Under the pieces are notes generated by a model. That model was not told the DNA's origin. It searched no databases and worked only from the letters and a program-made list of their open reading frames with translations. 64,000 nucleotides of DNA from Patagioenas fasciata (lineage: Eukaryota; Chordata; Aves; Columbiformes; Columbidae). Of the stretch, positions 36,836-47,568 are shown piece after piece. The first letter of the stretch is position 1. Each line of letters begins with the position of its first letter. The position numbers and the translations under genes are program-made. The stretch is from the NCBI RefSeq assembly GCF_037038585.1, contig NC_092526.1, positions 34,051,501 to 34,115,500 on the forward strand, in the 5' to 3' direction.

Positions 36836-39344
36836 GGTGGGTATCATCACATCTGCAAGTAACAGTATTATAACAGACTAAGAAGAACAGTTAGAACATC
36901 ATTGATAATTTTATAGGAGACAAAGACCGGGTAAAGACAGAAACTTTGTATTTCATTTTACAAACATTCCCACTTGGTAATTAAGGAACTGATGCCAATG
37001 ATGTCAAGCATGAGTGATGTGTTGCAAACTCGGGGACATGCACGAAGTTTACTTTCTTTCTTTGCTCCATGATACTTAAGAAAAGGACATGCCACGATGT
37101 TGGTTTAAGTGCACACTGGACAGACATTGCTCTCTAGTTGATATGTTTGACACCTGTGATGGTTGTGAATCAATTGTAGAAGTAGCAATTAGGCACTGAA
37201 AGTGCATACTCTTAACATGCACAATTTAACATCCTCAAAGCGATGTAATCTTAGCAACGCTCTTAAATTCAACAATATCAGTTTGATTCTTACCTCATCT
37301 TCCATACAAATCCAATAAATACATAATTTAATGGAGTAAGCCCAGATGATTATATTAAAAAGAGACTTCAAAAAGTTTTTGATTGAGGTTTCCATACTGT
37401 ATCCAGATGCTTTCAAGACTTCATAAACATGACAAAACTGTGTATCCAGCCTCAGCTCTGAACACCCTCTTCTTAACAAAATAAAAACTTTGAGGAAAGC
37501 AACTTCTTAAAGAAAATCTCGAATGCTCTTGGAATATAAACAGTGGCACTTTTTTCTGTTTTAAGTTTCAGAACTTCAGGTTCTGAAAAATCAGAATAGA
37601 CATTTCTCAGTAGATATAAAAGCATTTTTCTAACTAAGCATACTGATAAGAATGTGTTCAGAAAAGCCAGAAACATTAAGAAGGACTTTTTAATGTCTGC
37701 ACTTGCTTTGGGAAGCTAATTTCTTTGAACCCATTTATTCATAAACACAGCAACTTGCCACAGACTCTCTATCTTCATTCTTGTATTCAAACAATTTTGA
37801 AACAATCATGTGTCATGTTCTTCAATGTGTCCTTTACTATTTAGGTACAATCAGAGAAAAAAAAATGACACTTTGGAGCGTACAAAAATAATTGCAGCAA
37901 GCACGAGCATTACAGGAGCAGATAGACCACATTGCTATTCAAGATAAATTATTTTGAAAAGGGAAGGTGGAGTTCAGTTGTAAAGAACTTAAGAAGTCTA
38001 AGATGAAAACTGCATCTCTAGGTGGGAATACGCTCATTCAGGAACTCATCCTTTAACTCTCATCCACAGTATGATACCAGCAGGATGGTCAAACTTACGC
38101 CTGACTTTAAACACAAATGGTGTCACTGGGACCAAGGCCTCCTCTCTGTCCTGCCTAAATGTCTTGTTAAACTCAAAGGAAAGCTTCACGATGAAGACTT
38201 CTCCTGTCACCTCTGCTCAGAGAAAGTGAGTCTGCCCCAGCCCTTTACATCATCCGTGTTCAGCTTCTTCACCACGCTTCGGCTGTGGCCACGTGAAAGC
38301 TCAGCGTTAACATTGGGCAATATCTAGTGGCTGCAGACGCCCTTTTTTTTTTTTTGTTTAGGAACCAGCCCTGTTATTTGATCTGCTCTTATTCAGCATT
38401 CCCATTGCCTGTGCTAGACCAGGGAAGGAGTGTGTTAGCTCTTCCTGCAGCGTTACTCAGAGGGTCGTTGGTGTCTGAGTCATGGCTGGTTTGGGACTAC
38501 GGTCTGCGTGTGATTAGTCACTGGAATTTGGTGGGAGGTTATATTTAATAGCACCCTTCACTTCAGAGAAACAGGGAGCCAGAGAATTTTTAAGGACCAC
38601 AGATGCATTATAAACTCTTTCCACAACCGCAGAAACGTAGCCAGCAAGAAAACAGCCAAATTAGCAAAAGAGCATATATGTAGGCAGGAGGGCCGTACTG
38701 TCCTACCCTTATTCAGTAACACGAGCAGAGCTTTAGCCAAGCATCACATCTCCTGGCCAGCATCTACAGCAGCACTGCTGCCCTCTTGCTGTGGGACCAC
38801 TTACAAGAGGCTCTGCGAGCACTGGACATCCTCACTGCCTTTGGTACCACACATAACAGGATGAGACACGATTAGATCAGCACCTGAATGCATGTAGAAT
38901 ATGTTGCGATTCAGATAAAGCGCTCGCTGTTCCGTCTTCAAAATGCAATATAAACATACAGACTTCTACCTCAGTGCCTTGGTGAATTAAATTAAAAGGC
39001 AAAGAAAGCAAGAAGAAGTGAAGAGCGTGCTGTCAGGATAGCATCAGGACTAAACAATAAAACAGAAAAAAAACCTAAAAAATTCCTAACTGTTAAAGTG
39101 TGTATCAGTAGGAAGGAATAAAAGTCACACACATAAATAGGCTCTACTTGCTCTTCCAGCACAGCTGAGAGCTGAAGCACCTTTGCTTCCCTTTCTCCCT
39201 GACCACCAGCAAACAGTTTTGCTAGAAAAACAAGGGTCTTGCAGTGAGCTCAGCTAGTGACAATTCTCTGCTTTCCTCTAGTGCTGTCACCAGCTTCCCC
39301 CAAGTCATTCCAAGCTAAACAGATGAGGATTATTGTCTGTTCAC
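36836..39344. other. Unique sequence, no gene recognised
   Basis: A T13 run lies near 38342. The minus-strand frame 37189-37479 contains a good donor (GAG then GTAAGA), but its acceptor side is only T-rich and the peptide is unfamiliar. A CpG-containing patch lies near 38920-38935. Confidence 0.5.
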
Positions 39345-39455
39345 AATCCAGCTTTCCCATCTGAAAGAAAAGGAGAACTGTTACAACTCTTTGTTCCACA
39401 GGGGCCACTGAAGACGTAGCTATTAATTCTTGGAGACGCTCAGATGTAAAACAGA
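39345..39455. mobile_element. Ancient CR1-L3-like relic
   Basis: In order: CTTTCCCATCTGAAAGAAAAGG, then TTCCACAGGGGCC, then TATTAATTCTTGG, then ACGCTCAGATG. These match block by block the old amniote L3/CR1 tail pattern (TTCCCCATCTGTAAAATGGGG, TTCACAGGGGTGTTG, TTCATTAATG, GTGCTCAGATA). Same family type as 25400-25525, and in the opposite orientation to 54201-54415. Confidence 0.5.
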
Positions 39456-40142
39456 GATTGGCGCTCAGCCAAGAGTTACCGCAGTCAAAGGAAGATTTCA
39501 GTGGAGCTCAGGGAACCCAGTGCTTTCAGACCTAAACACAAGAAAAAGAGATTGGCACTAGCAGTGACACATCATAGGGGCTTGATGTCACAGAGAGACA
39601 TCTCCCAGTGATGAAGCTTGTTCAATATTTTAGACAAATTTGAATTGTGTTTAGTCTGGAAGTGGTTACTTTGCTTATTCGGATGCATTTGATGTTTGGC
39701 CACACACTGCAAGTATGGTCAGATGGCCCAGTTCCAACCAAGGAAAAGAGATCACAGCACCATAACCAGAAGTGCATTACATAGGACTGAATAATATATC
39801 CACACCATAATTAAAATCCCACAATTTAAACTGTGGAGCCGATGTTTTATGGTGGCTAGGACAAGCATGATACATGTTCTCCATTTGCAAATATCGCAGT
39901 GTTTCAGGATACATGGGAAAGCAGATGTTTTTAATAGTCTGAACCCTTAAAGAAGCTTATTCTTCCAAACTAACTACAGGCAGTCAGGAGTGAGACACTG
40001 CTGCAGGAATGGGTGAAAATATTCCATCTGTCTTTACTCCAGTGGAAAATATTTATTCTGACCAAAACAGATATTTTCACATTAAAACTTATTTTTCTCC
40101 AAAGCAGTCAGATTATCAATTAGATGAAATTTAAAAACAGAA
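39456..40142. other. Unique AT-rich sequence
   Basis: No gene, repeat or regulatory feature recognised. Confidence 0.5.
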
Positions 40143-40205
40143 CATAACAAAACAAAACCCTATTTCCTTACTTTTTGGGTTTGGGTGGGTTGGTTTGTTT
40201 TTTTA
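40143..40205. repeat. Low-complexity A/C then G/T tract, imperfect inverted repeat
   Basis: An AACAAAACAAAACCC block is followed about 30 bases later by GGGTTGGTTTGTTTTTTT, roughly its complement. Between them lies GGGTTTGGGTGGGTTGG, a near-quadruplex motif with three G-triplets and one G-pair. Confidence 0.6.
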
Positions 40206-42007
40206 ACTTTGATTTGTTAAATCTAAAGTTTTTCAAAGAACAGTTCTTAAGAAACCATATCTGGGGAAAAAAAAATACCCAAATCCTAAATTCTCCATCA
40301 GTACTACCTACTATACCTCCATTCTTCTGCTACCCTTACTAACACACAGTAACTCAACAAATGTTGTTCAGCTGTGCACCCACCATGGTGTCACCTGAGG
40401 TGGCAGAATCAGGCCCAGGTGCAAGGGGATCCCATGGAACTCCTGTGTACTAACTTAACCCTGTTTGACAGAGTCACTGTATGCACCCACTGGCACCAAG
40501 GGCTTTTCTTTGCATGCAGACCAGAACAAAGAGGGGACAGGTTTGGACAAGTTGAACCTGAGAGTGGGGCAAAAAAACCAATAATAAATCTGATTATGTT
40601 GTTTTCTTCTATGGCCTTACATCAAGGCTTGCTTTCTTTTCTAGCCTGCAATGGAGCACTGAAGAGTGGAATTACAAGGAGCCTCAATCACAGAGTGCTG
40701 CAGGCACATGGTCCTCGGTTGACTGTATATGAAGGTCACAAACGAAGATTTGTGTGCTGCTCAGACATCAGTTGTACAAACAGCTCAGAGGGGTTCAAGC
40801 AAATGTAAAGCTGCCAAAGAGGATACGTAGAAAGGCAGGGAGAGATAGCAACATTCAGCAGGTGGGATTTTCCAGGCATTTGTAGGAGCTGCACAGCTTC
40901 AGTGACACAGGACACGGGTGCACACAAGTGTGGAAAGGACTACGCATTTAATCAGGCTTCTTGGGTGCACTACAAGGTTACAGAGATGAGAAAAAAGCAA
41001 CGGTGAGCACTAACAGAGAGCAAATCCCATTTATTCCCTTTCACAGGGTCCCACTAAGCTGTGCAGTGCCACACATGAGAGAGGTGCTTCAATCATCAGA
41101 GCAGCAGCTCAGCTCCTTGGTTAGCTTGGACCAGAGGTTTTTATCAGGAGCAAAGCGTAGCTGGATTGCACAGGCATCGGATGGAAGCAAGACAGACATC
41201 AGCAAGGCCTCTGTCTCCCAAACCTCAAGAAAGATGCAATTGCATCATGTGAAATCCCTTCAAATGCGTTCTCTTGCTTTCCTTTGCAGTGACAGCAAGG
41301 AGGGAGGAACTGGCAGGGTCCCTGCTCCCAGCTGCACACTCCTAATCCAGCCAAATTTTTTTTTCCATTCTTATTCCCGGAAACATTTGCCGTGGAAGAA
41401 GCCAAGCTTTCTACTGCTTCCAACTCCAAAGATGCTTCTTCTGCATCATCCATTTTCTACCAGCTGTTTGAGCTCATGACCGGAGTTAGTTCATAAGCAG
41501 TACTGGGGAGCTGCAGGACCCCAACTCCCTTTGCTCCACAAGCAAGTTAGGTCCCTTGTTGGAGTACAGGCTGCCTCCTCCATTCCCAAGTACTTTGGTC
41601 TTGCCCTCTTTCTTCTCTACACTGATCAGCTCCTGCTATTCTCCTTCAGGTACTTCTTCTAGCCCCCCAGTATCTGCCAAACTGCTCTGAGTTTCCCAGC
41701 AAAGCCCCGTCTCCCTCCAGCTCAGAAATGTGCTTCCCTCGCCCTGCCCACAGCACACCAGCATGGGGAAGGGCATCACCTCACCCTTGGAGAGTCAAAA
41801 TTGCTCAGCAAGACCTGTCCTTTTCCTCAGCAACAACATAAGCTATTGTAGATGAACTGGATTTACTGCAGGCAAAAGTGCCTTTGAACTTGGTCCATCA
41901 GCCCTAGAGTCACCTTGTAACCCAGGCTATGAGCAACTGGCTGAGCAGGTGTAAAGGCAGATAGACCCTCAGGGGATGAGGGTTCTCTTCTCCACATTGC
42001 CACTTAC
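40206..42007. other. Unique sequence, no gene recognised
   Basis: The frames 40374-40808 and 40961-41479 (+, 144 and 172 codons) are long for this base composition. Neither has a domain pattern, repeat or transmembrane signature, and each overlaps an opposite-strand frame. Confidence 0.45.
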
Positions 42008-42240
42008 CCGATTAAAAGGTTTACAGAAAGAATCAGCTCCTTTCTCAGGTCTTCTCTTTCCTCCTTTCTGCTCTTTCCATAGGAAAGATGGCACAAAAGA
42101 GAAAACATCTGGTCCTCAGGCACTGCTATATCCAGCCTAGTGTCTGAAGAGCTCTCTTGGATGCACAGACCAGGAGTTGCTGACCTGCTGATGGTATTTT
42201 CACTAGGAAATTGCACTATACTTTGGATAAGGAACTGGAG
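42008..42240 (-). other. Candidate 233-nt exon
   Basis: On the minus strand an acceptor (TCCTTCCCCGGCAG before 42240) and a consensus donor (GTAAGTG from 42007 downward) bound an open segment of 77 codons plus two bases. Part of it reads RLDIAVPEDQMFSLLCHLSY, then a charged KSRKEEREDLRKEL helix-like stretch. The composition is protein-like but no family is recognised. The phase (0 in, 2 out) does not join the candidate at 44314. Confidence 0.2.
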
Positions 42241-44313
42241 CTGCCGGGGAAGGACACCCGCTGCTGCTGCTCTGTCTGGGAGCAGTGACCTCCCAGGTGC
42301 AAAACAAAGCAAGCAACCACTGATCTAACCTTGTCAGCTCAGTCTCACTACAGCAAGCCTTTAATATCTAGCAAGACAAGCAAAGACAACTTGACAAGTA
42401 ACTCTTGCCTACATGATCTGTAACCCAGGAAAACACATCAGTTGCCCTGTCTCCCAGCTATTCACCCCACTGGCTAAATGACGCCTTAAGTGCCAAGTCG
42501 TATTTTCCAGTCCTGCGAACATTTTCCCTCGCTAACTAAAACTAAATAATAACAGAATGAATTATATTTCTCCATCCCCCTACTCCTGAATTCCTACTCT
42601 ACAGCTCCTCATCAGGCTTGGTGCAAATCAGAGCAGACTGAAGTTCGCAACATCTGTGCAAAATGGCAGGACTGGGCAGACATATGACATGAGCTCTTAC
42701 AAAACCTCCAGTTCCCAAAGAACTGACCCATGTGATGCTGGCTGCTTCTTCAGTCACTTCTTTTGGAGGAACTGTATGGTATTTATCTTCCTATGAGGCT
42801 TACTAAAAAGAAAAAATGAGGAGCTTACAAAAAATGACCTCAAACACTTTGAGGAGGAGTGGGTTATTTTCTTCGAAGGCCTTTCATTAATAATCCCCTT
42901 AATAACAGGTTTTATTTGTTTGTAAATTTTCCCTTTCACTCAGTCATTTGATGGCATCTTTGGCAGCAACAGCCCATAATTCTTCATAGTATGTGTGTAT
43001 GTCTGCTGTTTGAAGCAGACCTAATTAAAGCAAGACTTGTGGCTGAGGCTCTAGCATTTAGTTTTGTGCACAAAAAGGAAAGGAAGGCATCAATCATTAA
43101 AGTAACAGTACTTCTGTTAGCATGGTAGCTCACCAAGACACAGAAAAATCCCAAAAGATTTAAGTCACCCATTTGCAAAGTACTTACTCCAATCTTCCTG
43201 AAACTACCCTGGAAAATGTACATGTCCTTCAGGACTACTGGATGCAAACTCTGACCCTAAGACCTTTCTATTCGTTCAGTTCTGCATCTTCATCCACTCT
43301 TCCTAAGCAATAAAACAACTGTAAATTCATAGGGGGAAGTAAATATTATAGAACTTCTTTTAGAGGCAGATAGAGTAAAAAATAGAGCTGATTTCACAGC
43401 GATTACCTGGGGAAAAAAAAGAGTAGTACATGGTGTTTCTGGGAATCATACCTAAAGCTCTTTATATCATATCACAGTTTGAACAGAGAGGAAAATTGTG
43501 CCTTTCTACCAGGATCCCGCTGACCCAACTGCGATGCACTGAAACTAGCGAGCTGCAGCTTCTACACTGGTCACTTTGGTGCCTGGACTCTCTCGGGTCT
43601 TGCAAAGCCACAGTGGAAACTTCATCGTGCAAACAAGGTTGGAAGCTGTAGGACTTTGGACCATCTCCTGCAGTCCCTTTTGTTCTCTTGGCCTGGCTAC
43701 CCAGGAGGCTTTTGGAGAACAGCATCAGGACCCCAGATTAATACTCTCAGGAAAAATTTGAGTAGGAGGCCTGGCAAGTAAGTTTTCACTCTCCCTGTGA
43801 TTCATGAGGAAGCCAGACAAAGAATGTCTCAATCAGCAGACAAATGGGCTAGGCTTAGTGGCATCCTTAATGGTGACATATTTCTCCACTAACTGCCAGT
43901 AGTATCTTTACTAACTGCCAGAACTAACTGGAATGGCCTCTGCAGAACAAGAGTGACTTCTAGTGCAATCCAGGGATATGGCAAGGATTATTGCTTGGCA
44001 TTATCCCTACATATGTTGACTTCATCAGCCTGTGATGCCTAATGCAAATTAGACTTAATCTGAACTGCAAAGTGCCTGTAAAATTGCTGGGGTGTTGCTG
44101 CCCTGGTGAAAGCCAAAGCCTGGTCATGTTCCATCTTATGGACACACAAAGCCAAGGCATCCAAGGTAACTTCATGAAGAGACAGCACACACATGGCTGC
44201 TCATGGCAGTAGTAAACTGGATATCCTAACTTAAGAGCTAATTTGGCCGCTGCAGAGAGCAGTCTTTTCAATTATGGTGATAGATACACCACAGCCTGGG
44301 TTTCCTTACTTAC
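42241..44313. other. Unique sequence, no gene recognised
   Basis: Ordinary sequence. A short direct repeat ACTAACTGCCAG occurs twice near 43888 and 43910. No interspersed repeats were recognised. Confidence 0.5.
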
Positions 44314-44655
44314 CAGTTTAAGAGCTGAGAGTGCTGCCCTCTCCTTGCCTGATACTCCTGAGCGAGGCTGAAGCACCTACTCTCCACTGACCTCACTGAT
44401 TTCAAACCTGGACTGGCATCACAACCAGGAACGGAAGACAGCCTGGCACCTCCTGCACCCCATGACCATGAGCTGTCCTCACCATCTGATTGCCAGGCAA
44501 ACAACAGCAACTGGACAAAGCAGACCTGCGTGCAGATCAGCTGCTGAGCAGCCCTGCTCAGGAGATGCTGCTGCATCTGGGCAGGGTAGTTACGCCACAG
44601 CTTCCATAGCCCAGGAATTGCAATTCTCTCTGCTGGAGAAGAGCGTAAGCATTTT
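44314..44655 (-). other. Candidate 342-nt symmetric exon (within a 154-codon frame)
   Basis: The minus strand shows a strong acceptor (TTACTTCTCGTCTTGATTTCAG before 44655) and a full-consensus donor (GTAAGTAAGG from 44313 downward). The 342 bases between are open throughout in phase 2-2. The peptide is mixed in composition (for example LWKLWRNYPAQMQQHLL near its start and QARRGQHSQLLN at its end), with no domain I recognise. It could be an exon of a fast-evolving gene, of a long non-coding RNA, or a coincidence. Confidence 0.22.
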
Positions 44656-47152
44656 CTGAAATCAAGACGAGAAGTAACACGAAGAAAGCATCTCTGGCTC
44701 AGGAAGCCTCCCAGCCACAATTGCGGGAGATCTGGAGGAAATCTGTGGGAAGTAATGCTATACACATGCTCCATTTTTATGCTCTTGCCAGACCTCTAAT
44801 CCCAGATCACACTAGAACAAGACACCAAACCAGGCAGACCTGTCATCTGACCTAACAGAGCCATTCTTACATTCTTAAATGCAGAAAAGTTTCTGCTTTC
44901 TCCTATTAGTGGCTCACGTTAATTTTTGAGTCAGACTGATGAAGCTCACATACAGCCTTTGCAAGTAAATGCTTTAACCTAGCCTTCCCCAAGCTGTGAT
45001 ATGCAAGCTGTCTATCAGTATACCATCACTGGTACCCAGTGCTCCCTCGCTGGTTGCTGAGACATGCACAGGTTCTTCTGGACACAATTCATCAGGGATT
45101 TTTACAGTCACCTCCTTAATTGTGTGACGAGGTTAGTTCACATAGCATATGTCAAGTGTCACACAGGGTCCTGCTTTGTCCCTCTTGCTCAATGGCAATC
45201 TGAGGGAAAGCCAGACAGATGACAGCAGCCTAGTTGGTCTAAACACTAAGAGCCACAGTCCCATTATTCCTAGCACCACCTTTCAGAGTCCTGTTCTCTC
45301 TGCTCACATGCTTAGAGCGTTACACCATCTTCAGCTAATGACAAAACCAAGAAAAAAACAGTATGCTACCATTTGAAGTGTTTTTTATCAAACTGTAAAC
45401 AGAGAGAAATAGAAGAAGACAAAATCAGAAGATCAAAGAAAAACAACAGAGAAACTGGTTAATACAGTTCCTACTTTGTGCTGCCTTCATGTGATTGCGA
45501 TGCCAGTTGAAAGGTGCTGGCAAGTGAACCCAAGAGGGACGCACCTCATCTGAAGAGCATAGGTTCACTGGGGAGCAGAACACGCAAGTTGGCCATAACT
45601 GCGTGTGGCTCTTCTGTTCGTACAAGATCAAATTCTTTCCCGTACACGTAGCAGCCTTTGAAGAATCACAGTCCCTGACGTCACCCAGGAGGCACGACGC
45701 CAGATGTCTTCCTTGTGGTTGCGCTTTTAACAAACAGAGCCCCCAAAAGAATTGGATGGAATAAAAACATCACGCTCTGTGGCTGCAGGTGAAACCCTGG
45801 GTGCACAGATGTGAACGGGGACTTTCTCACCACTTCAGCAAGCCAGGATTTAACAGGAAGATTATCACATCATGCTTGTGCGGGGATCTTGTGCAGCCAG
45901 CCAGATTCTCTACAATCACCAGAGAAAGAGACCACTTCAGAGGTCAAGGCACAGCAGAAACCTACTCCAGATACTCCAAATTGCCCCAACAGGAACCTTT
46001 CTCCACACCGGCCTGAAGTACCTTGGGTACCTGAGAGCAACTGATGGGAAAGTTTGACCAAGTTCTGATACCCAAGAGTATTTAAAGCATGGCAGCAATT
46101 TCTGTGATGTTTGTAGCCAGAAATGTAAAAACAGAAGGAAAAACACAAGGCACTAAGCTTTCAGCATGCTGGTCTCTTCAGCCTCAAGTATATAGTATCA
46201 CCCAAACAATGAGAGTGACTGAGTGGGGCTTTGAACTTCAAGTGGTCCCTAATGCAAATACACTTTGCCGTATCTTCTCCCTTCATCAAAAACATTATTT
46301 AAGTAACAGTCGGTTTGAATGTGGCGAAGAGATACTTTCTTTAGGGGCATAAGAGTTATTTAGGAATATTTCACTGAAACATTGGAGCAAATAGAGACCT
46401 TATTAGAAAATGAAAATATTCATAGGAAAGAGTTATTCCAGAGAAGTCTTAAGTTTCAGATTTCTCAAGATGTTTCACTGCAACATTTTTCAAGGAAAAA
46501 GTTCCAAGTTCAGAGCCTGAAATGGCTTCATTTAAAACAATGTTTCTTTCTTCTACAGATTTTTTTTCCAAGCTGTTGAAGCTGAACTGAAATGTAAGAA
46601 ATTTTTCATGTCCTCAACAAGTCCAATAACATACTTTTATCCTTTTTTTATTAGAGGTGTGATTTCTACCCCGTCAGATTTCAACTGGAAAAAGAATTAC
46701 AACTCATCTTTTTTTCATTCCTACTAAAAAACCTCTTCCCCACCCAAAACAGAGTGAAGAGGGGGGGTAAAGAAAAAAAAAAGGTCGTACTACATAATAT
46801 AAATAAATAAAGGCAAAGTGTCTCCTGCTTTCTAATTCAAGTGCCTTAAGCTGCAGGACTTTGCCTGGAGCAGGGGAGCGTGTTCAGCTTGGGTAGCAGA
46901 GCAGGTTTAGAGATTTAACCCAACAGCTAACGAGTAGCTGGTTCGGTTTAGAGAAATCCCACAGCATTCCCCCATAGCCTTGTGGAGCTCTCTGCTCCCA
47001 GGAGGCCTCCGAAAGTCACTGGAAGACAGACTGAAAGCCTTTACTGCAGGGGTAATAAGGGATGGCATCACACCCCACACTCAACCTAAGTACTTGCCGT
47101 ATGTTCCAGGCTGCTGCCAAGGCCACAACTGTGTTTTTTCCTGTGTATTTAT
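44656..47152. other. Mostly unique sequence
   Basis: Holds the CRE site listed separately. A homopolymer-rich patch (G7, then A10) lies at about 46759-46783. Between 45540 and 45730 CpG dinucleotides are somewhat more frequent than around, without reaching island density. Confidence 0.5.
45676..45683. promoter_or_regulatory. Full palindromic CRE (TGACGTCA)
   Basis: A perfect TGACGTCA, the full CREB/ATF site, lies in a locally CpG-enriched stretch. Single 8-mers occur by chance about once per 65 kb, and CpG depletion makes this one rarer than that. On its own it is weak evidence of a regulatory element. Confidence 0.35.
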
Positions 47153-47568
47153 AATCATAGAATAATTTAATCATTTTTGTTGGAAGAGACCCTCAAGATC
47201 ATTGTGTTCAACCATAACCTAACACTGTCACTAAACCATGTCCATGAGAACCTCATCCATGTGTCTTTCAAACCCCTCCAGGGATGGTGACTCCACCACT
47301 TCCCTGGGCAGCCTGTTCCAATGCCTGATAACCCTTTCCATGAAGAAATTTTTCCTAATATCCAGTCTAAACCTCTCCTGGTGCAACTTGAGGTAATTTC
47401 CTCTTGTCTTATCTCTTGCTACTTGGGAGAAGAGACCAACACCCTCCATGCTAGAACCTCCTTTCAGGCAGTTGCAGACAGTGATAAGGTCTCCCCTCAG
47501 CCGCCTTTTCCCCAGGCTGAACAGCCCCAGTTCCCTCAGCTGCTCCTCATCAGACTTGTGTTCCAAAC
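47153..47568 (-). mobile_element. CR1 LINE, 5'-truncated, minus strand
   Basis: The left edge is the complement of the CR1 tail (ATCATAGAAT, then TTGGAAGAGACCC, then AAGATCATTG). The segment continues through the short 3' untranslated part into the end of ORF2 and breaks off near 47568. Mismatches to the usual avian pattern are few, so it is a moderately young copy. CR1 copies move by target-primed reverse transcription, and most are 5'-truncated like this one. Confidence 0.95.
47231..47566 (-). pseudogene. CR1 ORF2 C-terminal fragment
   Basis: An uninterrupted frame of 111 codons reads through the conserved CR1 ORF2 C-terminus. It shows [18 protein letters not shown], then TRGN, then RLDIRKNFF, then [16 protein letters not shown], and a natural stop shortly after. 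This is the part after the reverse transcriptase; the endonuclease and catalytic reverse-transcriptase motifs are missing because of 5' truncation. It has no start of its own and is not a functional gene. Confidence 0.93.

Noticed and set aside
37268..37479. Minus-strand frame ending in a GAG/GTAAGA donor
   Set aside because: The acceptor side is only T-rich with AAG, and the peptide has no pattern. Considered chance.
40961..41479. 172-codon plus-strand frame
   Set aside because: No domain, repeat or membrane pattern. A minus-strand frame overlaps it. Likely chance.
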